Positions 16,893 to 25,926 of a DNA stretch of 64,000 bases are shown one piece after another (the stretch's first letter is position 1; the number at the start of each line of letters is the position of its first letter). Where the stretch lies: NCBI GenBank assembly GCA_002842215.1, contig PHCC01000010.1, positions 1 to 64,000 on the forward strand, given 5' to 3'. The translations under genes and the position numbers were made by a program. This DNA comes from Betaproteobacteria bacterium HGW-Betaproteobacteria-9. Its GTDB lineage: Bacteria > Pseudomonadota > Gammaproteobacteria > Burkholderiales > Burkholderiaceae_C. Below the pieces are notes generated by a model that saw only the letters and a program-made list of their open reading frames with translations, was not told the origin of the DNA and did not search any database.

Positions 16893-18191
16893 TTATCTGG
16901 ATGGGCGTTTCATCTGGCAGGCCATCACCGGTGCGGTCTCGGTGGCGGCAATCTTCGCGTCGGTCCGGAAGCCCAGTGGCAGGCCTTCGATGCCGTGTTT
17001 GACCTTCTTGCCATCCACCGGCTCGAAGGTCTGGATGAACAGCGGAGCGAGCAACTGGTGGTCCCCCGCGCGCATCTCCACTTCGCCGAAGGCACCCTGC
17101 GTTTTCAGGCCTTCAAGCGCAAAGGCCACGCGCTTGGGCTCGACCGAGCCGGCCTTGCGCACCGCGTCTCCCATCAGGCCCACCACCTCGATCACGCCGC
17201 TGTGGAAGATGTCGGTTTTGGGGTATTTGGCCTTGAAACCGTCATGAATGGCTTTCATGCGCGGCGACATGGCATTCGTTTCCCATGTGCCGACCAGTCG
17301 CAGGCGGTCAACGCCCGCCGCGCCCACGGCGGTGGGCGCACCCAGCGCGTTGCCGTAGTAGGTGTAGAACTTGACGTTCAGGCCGGCGTCCTTGGCGGCC
17401 TTGATGAGCAGCACCAGGTCCTGACCGAAGTTGCCGGTGATCACGGTGTCCGCGCCTGTGGCCCTGATCTTGGCGACGTAAGGCGCGAAGTCCTTGGTGC
17501 GTCCGATCGGGTGACGCTCTTCGCCCACGATGGCGATGTCGGGCCGCATTGAGCCAAGGTAGCGCTTGGCCGAGGCCTCGACCTGCTGCCCGAAGCTGTA
17601 GTCTTGGTTGATCAGGTACACCTTTTTCACCGCCGCATCGCGCGTGATGTAGGACGTCAGCGCAAACATGCGCATGTGCACATGCGGATCGAACCTGAAA
17701 TGCCAGAACGAGCAGCGCGACTCGGTGAAGTCGGGATCGATCGCCTGATGGTTCAGGTACAGCACCTCGCGTCCGGGATTGCGTTCGTTGTAGGTGTTCA
17801 CCGCCTCGATCAGGCCGGAAACGATGGCCGAACTTCCCCCGCCGGTGAAGTACTGGATGCCGCGCTCGGTGGCCTGACGAAAGATGTTCAGCGCTTCCTG
17901 GGCCTTGCCCTGGGCATCAAACACCGAGATCTCGAATTGGATGTCCTTGTTGTGCGCATTGAATTCATCCACGGCTGCCTGTAGCGTGTGCACGTTGGTT
18001 TCGCCCTGGCTCTGAAACGGGCCAGACAGCGGTTCGAGCTGGGCGATTCGGACGATCTGCTGTGCCCAGGCATTGGCGCCCGAGAGCGCTGAAGCGGCGG
18101 CCAGGGACCAGGCCGCGGCGTTTCGGATGAACCGGCTCGTGGCCCCTGTCCGGGTCAGAGCGGATGGGTTGGGTATTGATGGTTTTTTCAT
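16893..18191 (-). CDS. Liv-type substrate-binding protein
   Basis: A 432-residue secreted protein with an N-terminal signal ending near SGANAWAQ and a Peripla_BP_6 domain (VRIAQLEPLSGPFQSQGETNVHTLQAAVDEFN, VYLINQDYSFGQQVEASAKRYL). Many proteins of this class in Burkholderiales bind aromatic or other carboxylates instead of amino acids. A clean GGAG lies ten bases before the ATG. The upstream 41-bp element supplies a plausible promoter. It feeds the livHMGF importer behind it. Confidence 0.9.
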   Translation of the reverse strand: MKKPSIPNPSALTRTGATSRFIRNAAAWSLAAASALSGANAWAQQIVRIAQLEPLSGPFQSQGETNVHTLQAAVDEFNAHNKDIQFEISVFDAQGKAQEALNIFRQATERGIQYFTGGGSSAIVSGLIEAVNTYNERNPGREVLYLNHQAIDPDFTESRCSFWHFRFDPHVHMRMFALTSYITRDAAVKKVYLINQDYSFGQQVEASAKRYLGSMRPDIAIVGEERHPIGRTKDFAPYVAKIRATGADTVITGNFGQDLVLLIKAAKDAGLNVKFYTYYGNALGAPTAVGAAGVDRLRLVGTWETNAMSPRMKAIHDGFKAKYPKTDIFHSGVIEVVGLMGDAVRKAGSVEPKRVAFALEGLKTQGAFGEVEMRAGDHQLLAPLFIQTFEPVDGKKVKHGIEGLPLGFRTDAKIAATETAPVMACQMKRPSR

Positions 18192-18272
18192 GATGCTTGT
18201 CTCCTCACGACGGGTTGGGGAAGGCGGGTGGCATCTTGTCGATGCCACCCGTTGCATGGGAAGTCTATGGTG

Positions 18273-18313
18273 TGATAATCTATCAGTCAATCAAAAATTA
18301 AATTATCGATAAC
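18273..18313 (-). promoter_or_regulatory. shared 41-bp element, copy A
   Basis: Read on the minus strand it starts GTTATCGATAA, then 11 bases, then ATTGACTGATAGAT. The same two blocks with the same 11-base gap occur at 24612 and 44385. TTGACT (plus-strand 18285-18290) and TAGACT (18262-18267) form a sigma70-like promoter with a 17-base spacer, aimed at the binding-protein gene. The CoA-ligase ATG lies four bases beyond the other end, so one site could control both directions. Confidence 0.7.
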
Positions 18314-18317
18314 TTTT

Positions 18318-19940
18318 ATGACGTTCACAGACCTGATGACTGAAGTGGCAAGCTGGAGCCGCATCGACGAAGCCCTGTCCATTCATGCGCGGCGTACGCC
18401 TGACGCCGTGGCTGCCAGCTTTGAAGGGCGCCACTGGAGCTGGGCTGAGTTCAACGCGCTGGTCGAGAAAGCTGCGCAGGCACTGATGGCGGCCGGTGTC
18501 GCCCCCGGGGACCGGGTTGCATTGCTCAGCACGCCGAGACCTGAATACCTTCTGGTTCTCATGGCGGTCAGTCGCGTCGGAGCGGTCTATGTCGGCCTGA
18601 ACCCGCGCTACACGGCCAATGAGGTGGCCGAGATCGTCGAACGCGTCAGACCCCGTTTACTCATCACGCTGCGTGCCTTCGAAGGCCAGGACTTCCTGGC
18701 GCTGATCGACGCCATGGCCGGTAACACTGCGCTCCCTGAAGTGGTTTCCTTTGACAGCATGGAAGGCTGCGCCGATGGCTTGCAGGTCATCGGCTGCTTG
18801 CCGCCGCCTGCGCCTGACTCACTGGACCCACAGACGCGGTCGGCCTTGTCGGATACGGCAGCAATCGTCTTCACCTCCGGCACGACTGGGCGGCCCAAGG
18901 CCGCCATGCTGACGCACCGCGGTCTGCTGCATGCGGCCGTAGTACAGCATCTGCGTCTGAATCCGGCGGTGCCGCGCATCCTGTGCAACCTGCCGATCAA
19001 CCACGTTGGGTGCCTGATGAACCTCACGCTCGCAGGCCTGGTGGGTGGGGGCAGCGTGGTATTCCTGCAGCGCTTCTCTGCTGCGCACACCCTGAAGCTG
19101 ATCCATGACGAGCACGTGAACTGCTGGCTGCAAGTGCCGGCCATGTACCACGAATGCGTGCGTGATGCCACTTTCGATCCGAAGGCGCTTGGCCATCTGC
19201 ACAGCATCTGCATCGGTGGCGGTGCGGCGTCCGCTCAGACCATCGCGAAGCTGCGCGAAATCGGTGTACCGCTGTTTGTCGAATATGGACAGACGGAGAC
19301 CTCGAGTTCGGCTGCCTATTCCGACGCAGACGCTGATGACGACGTGTTGAGTCAGTGCATCGGCCGGTTTGATCCCCATTTCGAGTTCCGGATCGCCGAT
19401 AAGGACGGCCAGCCGTGTGCCATGGGTGAAATGGGGGAAATCCAGGGGCGCGGAAAGCTGATCTTCGCCGGTTACTACGGTGACCCGCAGGCCACGCGTG
19501 ATGCTTTTACAAGCGATGGCTGGCTGCACACAGGTGACCTCGCCCTGCAGCGCCCGGATGGCAACGTGATGATCCAGGGCCGGCTGAAGGAGATGATCAA
19601 GAGCGGTGGATACAACGTGTATCCCCGCGAGGTCGAGCTGGTGCTCGAGAGCCATCCTGGCATCGGCCAAGTGGTTGTGGTTGGTCTTCCGGACGAGCGC
19701 TATGGCGAGGCCGTGCATGCCGTGATCACCTGGCGAGGAGAGGCGGTCGGGCGCGAGGAGCTGATCGCTTTGTGCCGGAACAGGCTTGCCAACTACAAGG
19801 TACCCAAGAGCTTGCGCGTCGTGGACGCTTTTCCGTTGCTGCCCAACGGAAAGATCAACCGCGTGGAGACACGCGAGATGGCCGCCGGACTGCCGGAACT
19901 GGGCCCAGCACCGCGGACCTGCCGCACACAAACCCACTAA
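18318..19940 (+). CDS. acyl-CoA synthetase (AMP-forming)
   Basis: A 540-residue ANL-superfamily ligase that activates a carboxylate as acyl-AMP and then acyl-CoA. Motifs are IVFTSGTTGRPKAAMLTH (about residue 184), the VEYGQTETSS A5-like block, GWLHTGDLALQRPDG, and the C-terminal lysine block LLPNGKINR. ATG 18318 sits only four bases from the shared element and has no ribosome site, so the message may be leaderless or start at ATG 18336. It opens a six-gene run. The acid it activates is unknown and could be released by the amide hydrolases nearby. Confidence 0.9.
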   Translation: MTFTDLMTEVASWSRIDEALSIHARRTPDAVAASFEGRHWSWAEFNALVEKAAQALMAAGVAPGDRVALLSTPRPEYLLVLMAVSRVGAVYVGLNPRYTANEVAEIVERVRPRLLITLRAFEGQDFLALIDAMAGNTALPEVVSFDSMEGCADGLQVIGCLPPPAPDSLDPQTRSALSDTAAIVFTSGTTGRPKAAMLTHRGLLHAAVVQHLRLNPAVPRILCNLPINHVGCLMNLTLAGLVGGGSVVFLQRFSAAHTLKLIHDEHVNCWLQVPAMYHECVRDATFDPKALGHLHSICIGGGAASAQTIAKLREIGVPLFVEYGQTETSSSAAYSDADADDDVLSQCIGRFDPHFEFRIADKDGQPCAMGEMGEIQGRGKLIFAGYYGDPQATRDAFTSDGWLHTGDLALQRPDGNVMIQGRLKEMIKSGGYNVYPREVELVLESHPGIGQVVVVGLPDERYGEAVHAVITWRGEAVGREELIALCRNRLANYKVPKSLRVVDAFPLLPNGKINRVETREMAAGLPELGPAPRTCRTQTH

Positions 19941-19955
19941 CCACAGGGAAACCTC

Positions 19956-20471
19956 ATGATCAAACTTTTCGAAGATGACAACGCCTTGGCCCTCCTTGGG
20001 CGGGAAATCGGGATCTCACGCTGGATCGAGGTGCCACAACAGCGCATCACCGAATTCGGCCATGTCACGGAGGATCCCGACCGGATGCACATTGATCCCG
20101 AATGGGCAGCCGTTCACAGCCCGTTTGGCAAGACATTTGCCTTTGGATTCCTCACCGTGTCCTTGCTCACGCGCATGGTCAACGACATCGTGGCGCGACC
20201 GTCTGATGAGCTGTCGACACTCAACTATGGCTTTGACCGGTTGCGCATGCTCTCGCCGGTGCTGGTGGACGACCGCATCCGTGGCCACTTCGTCCTCAAG
20301 GCAATGAGCCTGCGTTCGCCTACGCAGTTCCGCGCGGTGTACGACGTGACGGTGGAGATCGAAGGCCGCGCGAAGCCTGCGCTGGTGGCCGACTGGATAT
20401 CGGTCACCAACGTGGCGCAGCCCCGCAAACTGCTGCCAGTCGGCGGCCCATCGGCGGAGGTACCCGTATGA
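19956..20471 (+). CDS. MaoC-like dehydratase
   Basis: A 171-residue single hot-dog-fold protein with the hydratase-2 motif FGHVTEDPDRMHIDPEWA, including the catalytic Asp/His pair, and FGKTFAFGFLT. Such enzymes hydrate (R)-enoyl-CoA thioesters or dehydrate beta-hydroxyacyl-CoAs. It follows the CoA ligase by 15 bases and overlaps the next gene (ATGA), so it probably acts on the CoA ester made by the ligase. Confidence 0.85.
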   Translation: MIKLFEDDNALALLGREIGISRWIEVPQQRITEFGHVTEDPDRMHIDPEWAAVHSPFGKTFAFGFLTVSLLTRMVNDIVARPSDELSTLNYGFDRLRMLSPVLVDDRIRGHFVLKAMSLRSPTQFRAVYDVTVEIEGRAKPALVADWISVTNVAQPRKLLPVGGPSAEVPV

Positions 20472-22741
20472 CAGCGCCGCAATCTTGCCTTGAAGTGCCG
20501 GCCGGATACGCGACGCCATGGGTGGTGGGGCCGGGCGATTCGGTGGTCCTGCACGCGAGCCTGCCGCATGCCACCCAGGTGGATATCGTGCGTCTGGGCT
20601 GCATCAATGCCGAGCGGAGCCCGGACGGGCGCCCGTTCGGTCCTGTCGAACGCATCACGCCGGTGCAGGCTGCGCCAGCGGGCATCCATGGACCGGCCTT
20701 GCAGCCGCTGGTGGCCGGTGCGCAGGTCAATGCTGAATGTGCGAGTCTGCCCGAATGGATCGACTGCTGTCTGGTGCTGGCGGTGCAGCGCATGGCCCGC
20801 GGGGCGCCAGGACATGTGCTTTCGTTACTCAATGCCGCTGGTGCAGGCATTGTCATCGAGCTCAAGGTGCACTCGCGGCAGGCAGCAGTCCTGTCCATCA
20901 CCCTGCAGCCTGGTGGCAAAGTGCTGCAGGTTCCGCTGCCGAGCGGTGAATGGCAGGTGCTGGTGCTGGACTTCGTGCCCGATCCTGAAAAACAGGGGAA
21001 TTCGTTGCTGCGCGCACGCACGGCTTTGTGCCGCGCCACGGTGCCCGACGGTGTGGCAGCGGCCTGGACCGAGCGCCATCTGCACGCGTGTGTGCTGCCT
21101 GAGGGCGGCCCGACGCATCTGCACCTGGGCACCCGGCCCGGTCATCAGGCCAGCGCCGACGCGCGCCTGGACCTGCTGTCGGTGTTGCCGAGGTCACAGG
21201 TCGACGCCTTGTCTCCCGTCGACCTGCTGACTTGTGAAGACCACGGCGGTGTTCTGCAACGGTCGACCTGGGAGCGGACGGCTTTGGTCGATCTCGACGG
21301 CGTCTGCCTGCTGAGAGCGCGCATGGGAAAGGGCTCCAGTGTGCAAGACCTCGCCCAGCGCGCCGCGCTGTCCGAGCCACAGCGCCCCTATGCCGCCGTG
21401 CGTGGCGTGCGCTGGGATGGCAGGTTCCAGGATCCGCAGCGGGCACCGGCACATTATTCGGCGCTGCACTTCAATGCCGACACCCTGCTCGATGCCCACT
21501 GGTCACCGACGACAACATGGCGAGTTCCTGACGACCTGGACAGCGGAAGTTATGCGTTTCGTCTGCGCACCGCCAGCGAGCCCGAGCTCGAACCGGTTTA
21601 TGTCAGCTTTTTCGTCAGCGGGGTCTCAAGACCACGCCACCGCGTCGCGGTGATGCTGCCCACCTTCACGTACCTGGCCTATTCCAACGCGCCAGAGGAC
21701 ATGCGTGGCCCCGTCATCACCGAGGCTGAACATGTGGCCGAGCGCCGGCTCGATGCGTTGCACCCGGCCCACGGCCGCTCCATCTACGAGCGGCATGCCG
21801 ATGGACAGGGCGTGCTATGGGCCAGCAGCCGACGACCGCTGTGGAGCGTGTCTCCTGGCCACCGTCCCTGGGGCCTGGTGGCCGACAGCTGGTTGATGGA
21901 CTGGCTGGAGGCACAAGGACAGGGTTTCGACGTCATCACCGATCACGACCTTCACCGTCTGGGTGAGGTGGCCCTTCAACCCTACAGTGTGGTGCTGACG
22001 GGTCACCACCCCGAATACACCAGCACGGCCATGTGGGACGGTCTGTGGCGCTATTTGCAGGGGGGCGGCCGGCTGCTTTATCTGGGCGGCAATGGCTTTT
22101 ACTGGCGCACGGCCTGCGACGAGGATGCAGAGGCGATCGAGGTGCGCCGCGCCGAAGACGGAACCCGTCCCAGCATCTCTGCGCCCGGTGAATACCATTG
22201 CGCTTTCACCGGCGAGTATGGGGGGCTGTGGCGCCGGCTCGGACGTGCGCCGCAAGAGATCGTGGGTCTGGGCATGGCGGCACAGGGCTTCGAGCGTGCA
22301 GCGCACTACCGCAAGAACGCCGACGCCCATGCGCCGGAAACGGATTTTGTCTTCGAGGGGGTTGACGCTGACACGTTCGGCCATTCCGGCTGGTGGGGAG
22401 GGGGCGCGTCAGGCTGGGAAATCGATCGCAGCGACGCCGACCTGGGAACACCCGTGCAAACCTGGTGGCTGGCGCGCTCCGAGGGTCATGCGGCAAGCAT
22501 GCTTCGCACCAAGGAGGAGCTGCTGTCCTACATACCACCGTTCGACGACGCCAAGGCGCGTTCCGATGTGGTCCTGGTTCCCATGGGGCAGGGCGACGTG
22601 TTTTCCGTGGGCAGCATGACCTGGATTGGCTCATTGCACGGGGCCGGGCGCGAGTCCACGGATGTGGCGAGAATAACGACCAACGTCATCCGACGCTTTC
22701 TGGACCCTTTGCCGTTGCCTCGCAAGGCGACCTCTGAATGA
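20468..22741 (+). CDS. N,N-dimethylformamidase large-subunit-like protein
   Basis: A 757-residue protein matching the DmfA2 large subunit of dimethylformamidase: a beta-rich N-terminal half, then a catalytic half with FTYLAYSN (Tyr402, Tyr405), Tyr440 in SIYERHADG, and GHHPEYTS (His514, Glu516). The Paracoccus enzyme has a mononuclear iron held by two tyrosines and a glutamate, with a nearby histidine. These residues are the obvious equivalents, but the exact match needs alignment. It would hydrolyse a formamide or other amide. No small-subunit (DmfA1) gene is nearby. It is translationally coupled to the MaoC gene, an odd setting for a formamidase. Confidence 0.8.
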   Translation: MTAPQSCLEVPAGYATPWVVGPGDSVVLHASLPHATQVDIVRLGCINAERSPDGRPFGPVERITPVQAAPAGIHGPALQPLVAGAQVNAECASLPEWIDCCLVLAVQRMARGAPGHVLSLLNAAGAGIVIELKVHSRQAAVLSITLQPGGKVLQVPLPSGEWQVLVLDFVPDPEKQGNSLLRARTALCRATVPDGVAAAWTERHLHACVLPEGGPTHLHLGTRPGHQASADARLDLLSVLPRSQVDALSPVDLLTCEDHGGVLQRSTWERTALVDLDGVCLLRARMGKGSSVQDLAQRAALSEPQRPYAAVRGVRWDGRFQDPQRAPAHYSALHFNADTLLDAHWSPTTTWRVPDDLDSGSYAFRLRTASEPELEPVYVSFFVSGVSRPRHRVAVMLPTFTYLAYSNAPEDMRGPVITEAEHVAERRLDALHPAHGRSIYERHADGQGVLWASSRRPLWSVSPGHRPWGLVADSWLMDWLEAQGQGFDVITDHDLHRLGEVALQPYSVVLTGHHPEYTSTAMWDGLWRYLQGGGRLLYLGGNGFYWRTACDEDAEAIEVRRAEDGTRPSISAPGEYHCAFTGEYGGLWRRLGRAPQEIVGLGMAAQGFERAAHYRKNADAHAPETDFVFEGVDADTFGHSGWWGGGASGWEIDRSDADLGTPVQTWWLARSEGHAASMLRTKEELLSYIPPFDDAKARSDVVLVPMGQGDVFSVGSMTWIGSLHGAGRESTDVARITTNVIRRFLDPLPLPRKATSE

Positions 22742-22802
22742 TGAATCCACACATTTCCGTCCCCCACGCCATGGTGGCCACCACTGTTTCACGGGCAGCG
22801 TC

Positions 22803-23468
22803 ATGGTGAGTGAACGCATCAGCGCCAAACGCGCCGTGCTGCGCCAGCGCATCATCGACGTGGCGTTGGAGGCGTTTTCCTCACGCGGCTTCGAGGCCAC
22901 GACCACCGCCGACATCGCCGATACGTTGCAGATGACCGGCCCGTCGCTGTACCACTACTTCCGCACCAAGGAAGAGCTGCTTTTCGCCTGCATGGATCAC
23001 ATCCTTGAGCAGCTCCATACCAGCGTCACCACGGCGGCCGCAGGCGAAGGCACAGTACGCGAGCGCATGGTCCGGGTGCTGCAGGCGCAACTCAAGGTGG
23101 AGATGGGCAGCGGAGGAGCTGCATCGCTAGTCAATGCCCATCTGTACGGTCCGCAGTACCTGACCGCGGTGCTGTCGACCGAACGCCGTGAGGCCTTGCG
23201 CCTGCGTCAGCGTGCCTTGGTGCAGGTGTTTCGTGAACTGATTGACCAGGGGGTCGCCAGTGGCGAGTTCGTGGTGGCCAACACACGGGTCACGGCCTTC
23301 AACGTGCTGGCCGTGGTTCAGTACTCCAGCGTCTGGTATCGGCCCAAAAAAGGGCTGCGCCTGACCGATCTGATCGAGGCCCAGGTGGCCGCAGCCATGC
23401 AACTGCTGGGCATCCCGGCGACCGACCCGATGTTGGAGCCTAAGCCTGCACGCAAGGGGCGACCATGA
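22803..23468 (+). CDS. TetR-family transcriptional regulator
   Basis: A 221-residue repressor with the TetR helix-turn-helix at residues 30-60 (TTADIADTLQMTGPSLYHYFRTKEEL) and a C-terminal effector domain like those sensing acyl-CoAs or hydrophobic acids. It lies inside the catabolic run, and its stop overlaps the next start. It is the best local candidate for binding the 41-bp element found upstream of three operons. That is inference. Confidence 0.9.
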   Translation: MVSERISAKRAVLRQRIIDVALEAFSSRGFEATTTADIADTLQMTGPSLYHYFRTKEELLFACMDHILEQLHTSVTTAAAGEGTVRERMVRVLQAQLKVEMGSGGAASLVNAHLYGPQYLTAVLSTERREALRLRQRALVQVFRELIDQGVASGEFVVANTRVTAFNVLAVVQYSSVWYRPKKGLRLTDLIEAQVAAAMQLLGIPATDPMLEPKPARKGRP

Positions 23469-24085
23469 GTTTCGGCATCCTGATCTATCCCGGGGTGGAG
23501 GAGCTCGATTTCCAGGGGCCCTGGGAAGTGGTGGGCATGTGGCACAGGTATGCCGGTGGGCCCGCTCCATGTCTCGTGGCGCGCAGCCTTGATCCGGTGC
23601 GTTGTGCGCATGGCATGCGCGTGTTGCCCGATACCGATTTCGCCGGTGTGGGGCCGCTCACACATCTGCTGATTCCCGGCGGATTCGCAGCCTTCGAAGA
23701 AATGGAACAGGCCGACCTCATGACGTTTGTACGCCAGAACGCAGACGCCGGCGCAACCATGATGTCTGTGTGCTCGGGCAGCTTCATCTTGCTGGCCGCT
23801 GGTGTATTGGAGGGGCGACGCGCCAGCACCAACTGGAAGGTTGTGGACAAGCTGCGGGAAGCTGGCGTCGAGGTGGTCGAAGAACGCTACACGCAAGATG
23901 GCATGGTCTGGACGTCTGCCGGTGTCTCGGCAGGCATCGACATGCTGCTGGCCTATATCTCGAAGACGCAGGGCGAAGAGGTGGCGGGCACTGTCCAGAT
24001 GCACGCGGAGTATTTCCCCGAAGGTCGTATCTATGGGCCAACACGTGAGGCGTACCCCTTGCCCGCGTACGTGAGGCGCAACTGA
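23465..24085 (+). CDS. DJ-1/PfpI protein, isonitrile hydratase-like
   Basis: A 206-residue single-domain member of the DJ-1/PfpI superfamily in the isocyanide hydratase (InhA) branch: GVEELDFQGPWEV with Asp15 where InhA has Asp17, and VCSGSFILLAAGVLEGRRASTNW with the nucleophile Cys103. InhA follows this cysteine with Thr; here it is Ser. It has no AraC domain, so it is an enzyme and not a GATase-type regulator. Isonitrile hydratase turns R-NC into an N-formamide, and a formamidase-like gene lies two genes upstream. Other small hydratase or glyoxalase roles are possible. Confidence 0.7.
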   Translation: MSFGILIYPGVEELDFQGPWEVVGMWHRYAGGPAPCLVARSLDPVRCAHGMRVLPDTDFAGVGPLTHLLIPGGFAAFEEMEQADLMTFVRQNADAGATMMSVCSGSFILLAAGVLEGRRASTNWKVVDKLREAGVEVVEERYTQDGMVWTSAGVSAGIDMLLAYISKTQGEEVAGTVQMHAEYFPEGRIYGPTREAYPLPAYVRRN

Positions 24086-24087
24086 CC

Positions 24088-24510
24088 ATGTCCGAACGCC
24101 TGGAGGTTCCCGCCCGCACGGTGTGGGCCAGGACGCTGGCCTACTCGCGCGCTGTCAGGGTCGGGCGCCATGTGCTTGTCTCGGGCACGCTGCCGGTGGA
24201 CGAAGAGGGGCGGCTTGTGGGGGGCGACGACGCGTTCCTCCAAGCACAGCAGGTATTGAAGCTGATGCTGGACGCGCTGTCCAAGGCTGGGGCCGCCACC
24301 GGCGACGTGGTGCGTCTGCGTATCTATCTTCGCGACATGGAAGACCTGTCCGCCGTCGCGGCAGCCCAGTTCGCCATCTTCGAGCATGTGCGACCCGTTT
24401 GCACCGTGGTGCACTCCAGACTCGCCCAGGACCATTTCCGTGTCCAGATGGAGGCAGACGCCATATTGCCGGTGCATCGAGCGACTCGATCCGGGACCTC
24501 TGCGGCATGA
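24088..24510 (+). CDS. Rid-family (YjgF/UK114) protein
   Basis: A 140-residue protein of the Rid family, recognised by the trimer-forming fold signature (VGRHVLVSGTLP, QAQQVLKLMLDALSKAGA, VVRLRIYLRDMEDL, VQMEADAI). The arginine that RidA uses to bind the imine substrate (in the P-A-R-T/S segment) is replaced: the segment here reads RPVCTVV. It therefore probably lacks classical enamine/imine deaminase activity and belongs to another Rid subgroup. It is the last gene of the run. GC-rich hairpins at 24544-24605 follow. Confidence 0.8.
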   Translation: MSERLEVPARTVWARTLAYSRAVRVGRHVLVSGTLPVDEEGRLVGGDDAFLQAQQVLKLMLDALSKAGAATGDVVRLRIYLRDMEDLSAVAAAQFAIFEHVRPVCTVVHSRLAQDHFRVQMEADAILPVHRATRSGTSAA

Positions 24511-24611
24511 CCGCAGGGCGATCCATGGCCCCGAGGTGGCCGGATACCCACTGAAGACCGACCCGCCATCCCGGTGTCGGTTGATGATGGCCCCCTTTCG
24601 GGGGTAAAAAA

Positions 24612-24652
24612 GTTATTGATAACTAAAAAAATAATTGACTGATAGATAAAAA
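24612..24652 (+). promoter_or_regulatory. shared 41-bp element, copy B
   Basis: GTTATTGATAA, 11 AT-rich bases, then ATTGACTGATAGAT. Block sequence and spacing match copies A and C. GTTATTGATAAC is itself a near-perfect inverted repeat. It ends 18 bases before the M20 start. A TTGACT -35 is present but no good -10 at 17 bases, so the transcription start is uncertain. Confidence 0.7.
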
Positions 24653-24670
24653 TTCGTCATCATCCCGAAC

Positions 24671-25915
24671 ATGAATCCGAATGATGGCGACATTGACCGG
24701 TCCGGCGCCGTACCGGGTGCTCTGGGCGAAAAAGCACCGACCAGGGTCAACCCGCTGATACAGGCACTTCGTGCGCGAAGCGCCGAGTTCACAAGCCTGC
24801 GGCGAGACCTGCATCGACACCCTGAGCTGGGCCTGGCAGAAGCGCGTACATCGCAGAAGATCGCCGACTGCTTGACCCAATGGGGCTACGAGGTTCACCG
24901 GGGCCTGGCGACGACGGGCGTGGTGGGAACCATGCGACGTGGCAACGGCCGCAGGCGCCTGGGGTTGCGTGCCGACATGGATGCGCTGCCGATACGTGAG
25001 GCAACAGGCCTTGACTGGGCGAGCCAGCATGACGGCGTGATGCACGCCTGTGGTCATGATGGCCACACGGCGATGCTGTTGGCCGCGGCACGCCATCTGG
25101 CCATCGACGCCTCTTTTTCGGGCACGCTGCATCTGATCTTTCAGCCAGCGGAGGAGCACCCGGGCGGCGCACGGCTGATGGTCGAGCAGGGTTTGTTCGA
25201 ACGCTTTCCGTGTGACGCCATCTTTGCGATGCACAACATGCCGGGTGTCGAACAGGGGCGGCTGGTTTTCCGGGACGGCGCGATGATGGCCTCGTCCGAT
25301 GACGTGACGATCACACTGCATGGGCGGGGCGGCCATGGTGCGACACCGCATCGCGCCGCCGATCCCGTCGTCGCTGCCGCGGCCACCGTGATGGCGCTGC
25401 AGACCATTGTGTCTCGCAACGTCGATCCGCAGCAGGCCGCGATCATCACCGTGGGCGCCCTGAATGCCGGGCGCGCCAACAATGTGATTCCGGACCGCGC
25501 CACGCTTGAACTCAGCGTGCGCGCGCTGGACCCCGCTGTACGCGATGTACTGGAGGAGCGCATCCGTGTGCTCGTCCAGATGCAGGCGGAAAGCTTCGGC
25601 CTGCGAGCCACGGTGGACTACCGGCGAGACTATCCCGTGCTCGTCAACTCGCCGCGCGAGACGGAGTTCGCACGCGAAGCGGGTGCCGATCTGCTGGGGG
25701 AGGAGGGCATCGAACGCCAGGGCCCCTCGCTGACCGGCAGCGAAGACTTTGCAGTGATGCTGCAGCAGTGTCCTGGCAGTTACGTCCTCATCGGCAACGG
25801 TGCTGGCGAAGGGGGGTGTGACCTGCACAACCCCGGCTACGACTTCAATGACCACAACCTTGCGATCGGCGCGGCTTTCTGGGTGAGGTTGGCCGAGCGC
25901 TTTCTTTGCGACTGA
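24671..25915 (+). CDS. M20-family amidohydrolase, hippurate hydrolase-like
   Basis: A 414-residue metal-dependent amidohydrolase of the M20D group (hippurate hydrolase, IAA-amino-acid hydrolase). Metal and catalytic motifs are ADMDALPI, HACGHDGHTAML (Cys127, His129), FQPAEEHPGGA, AMHNMPG and the dimer-domain GRGGHGATPHRAADPV. These enzymes cleave N-acyl amino acids. It heads a seven-gene run ending at 33032 that also encodes a peptide-type importer and an amidase, so it probably hydrolyses an imported N-acyl compound in the cytoplasm. Confidence 0.9.
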   Translation: MNPNDGDIDRSGAVPGALGEKAPTRVNPLIQALRARSAEFTSLRRDLHRHPELGLAEARTSQKIADCLTQWGYEVHRGLATTGVVGTMRRGNGRRRLGLRADMDALPIREATGLDWASQHDGVMHACGHDGHTAMLLAAARHLAIDASFSGTLHLIFQPAEEHPGGARLMVEQGLFERFPCDAIFAMHNMPGVEQGRLVFRDGAMMASSDDVTITLHGRGGHGATPHRAADPVVAAAATVMALQTIVSRNVDPQQAAIITVGALNAGRANNVIPDRATLELSVRALDPAVRDVLEERIRVLVQMQAESFGLRATVDYRRDYPVLVNSPRETEFAREAGADLLGEEGIERQGPSLTGSEDFAVMLQQCPGSYVLIGNGAGEGGCDLHNPGYDFNDHNLAIGAAFWVRLAERFLCD

Positions 25916-25926
25916 ACGGAGACATC

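Noticed and set aside
24544-24605. Hairpins after the Rid gene as a rho-independent terminator
   Set aside because: The ACCGAC/GTCGGT and CCCCC/GGGGG stems are followed by TAAAAAA, not T residues, on the plus strand, so a standard terminator is not supported. They may still stabilise the transcript end.
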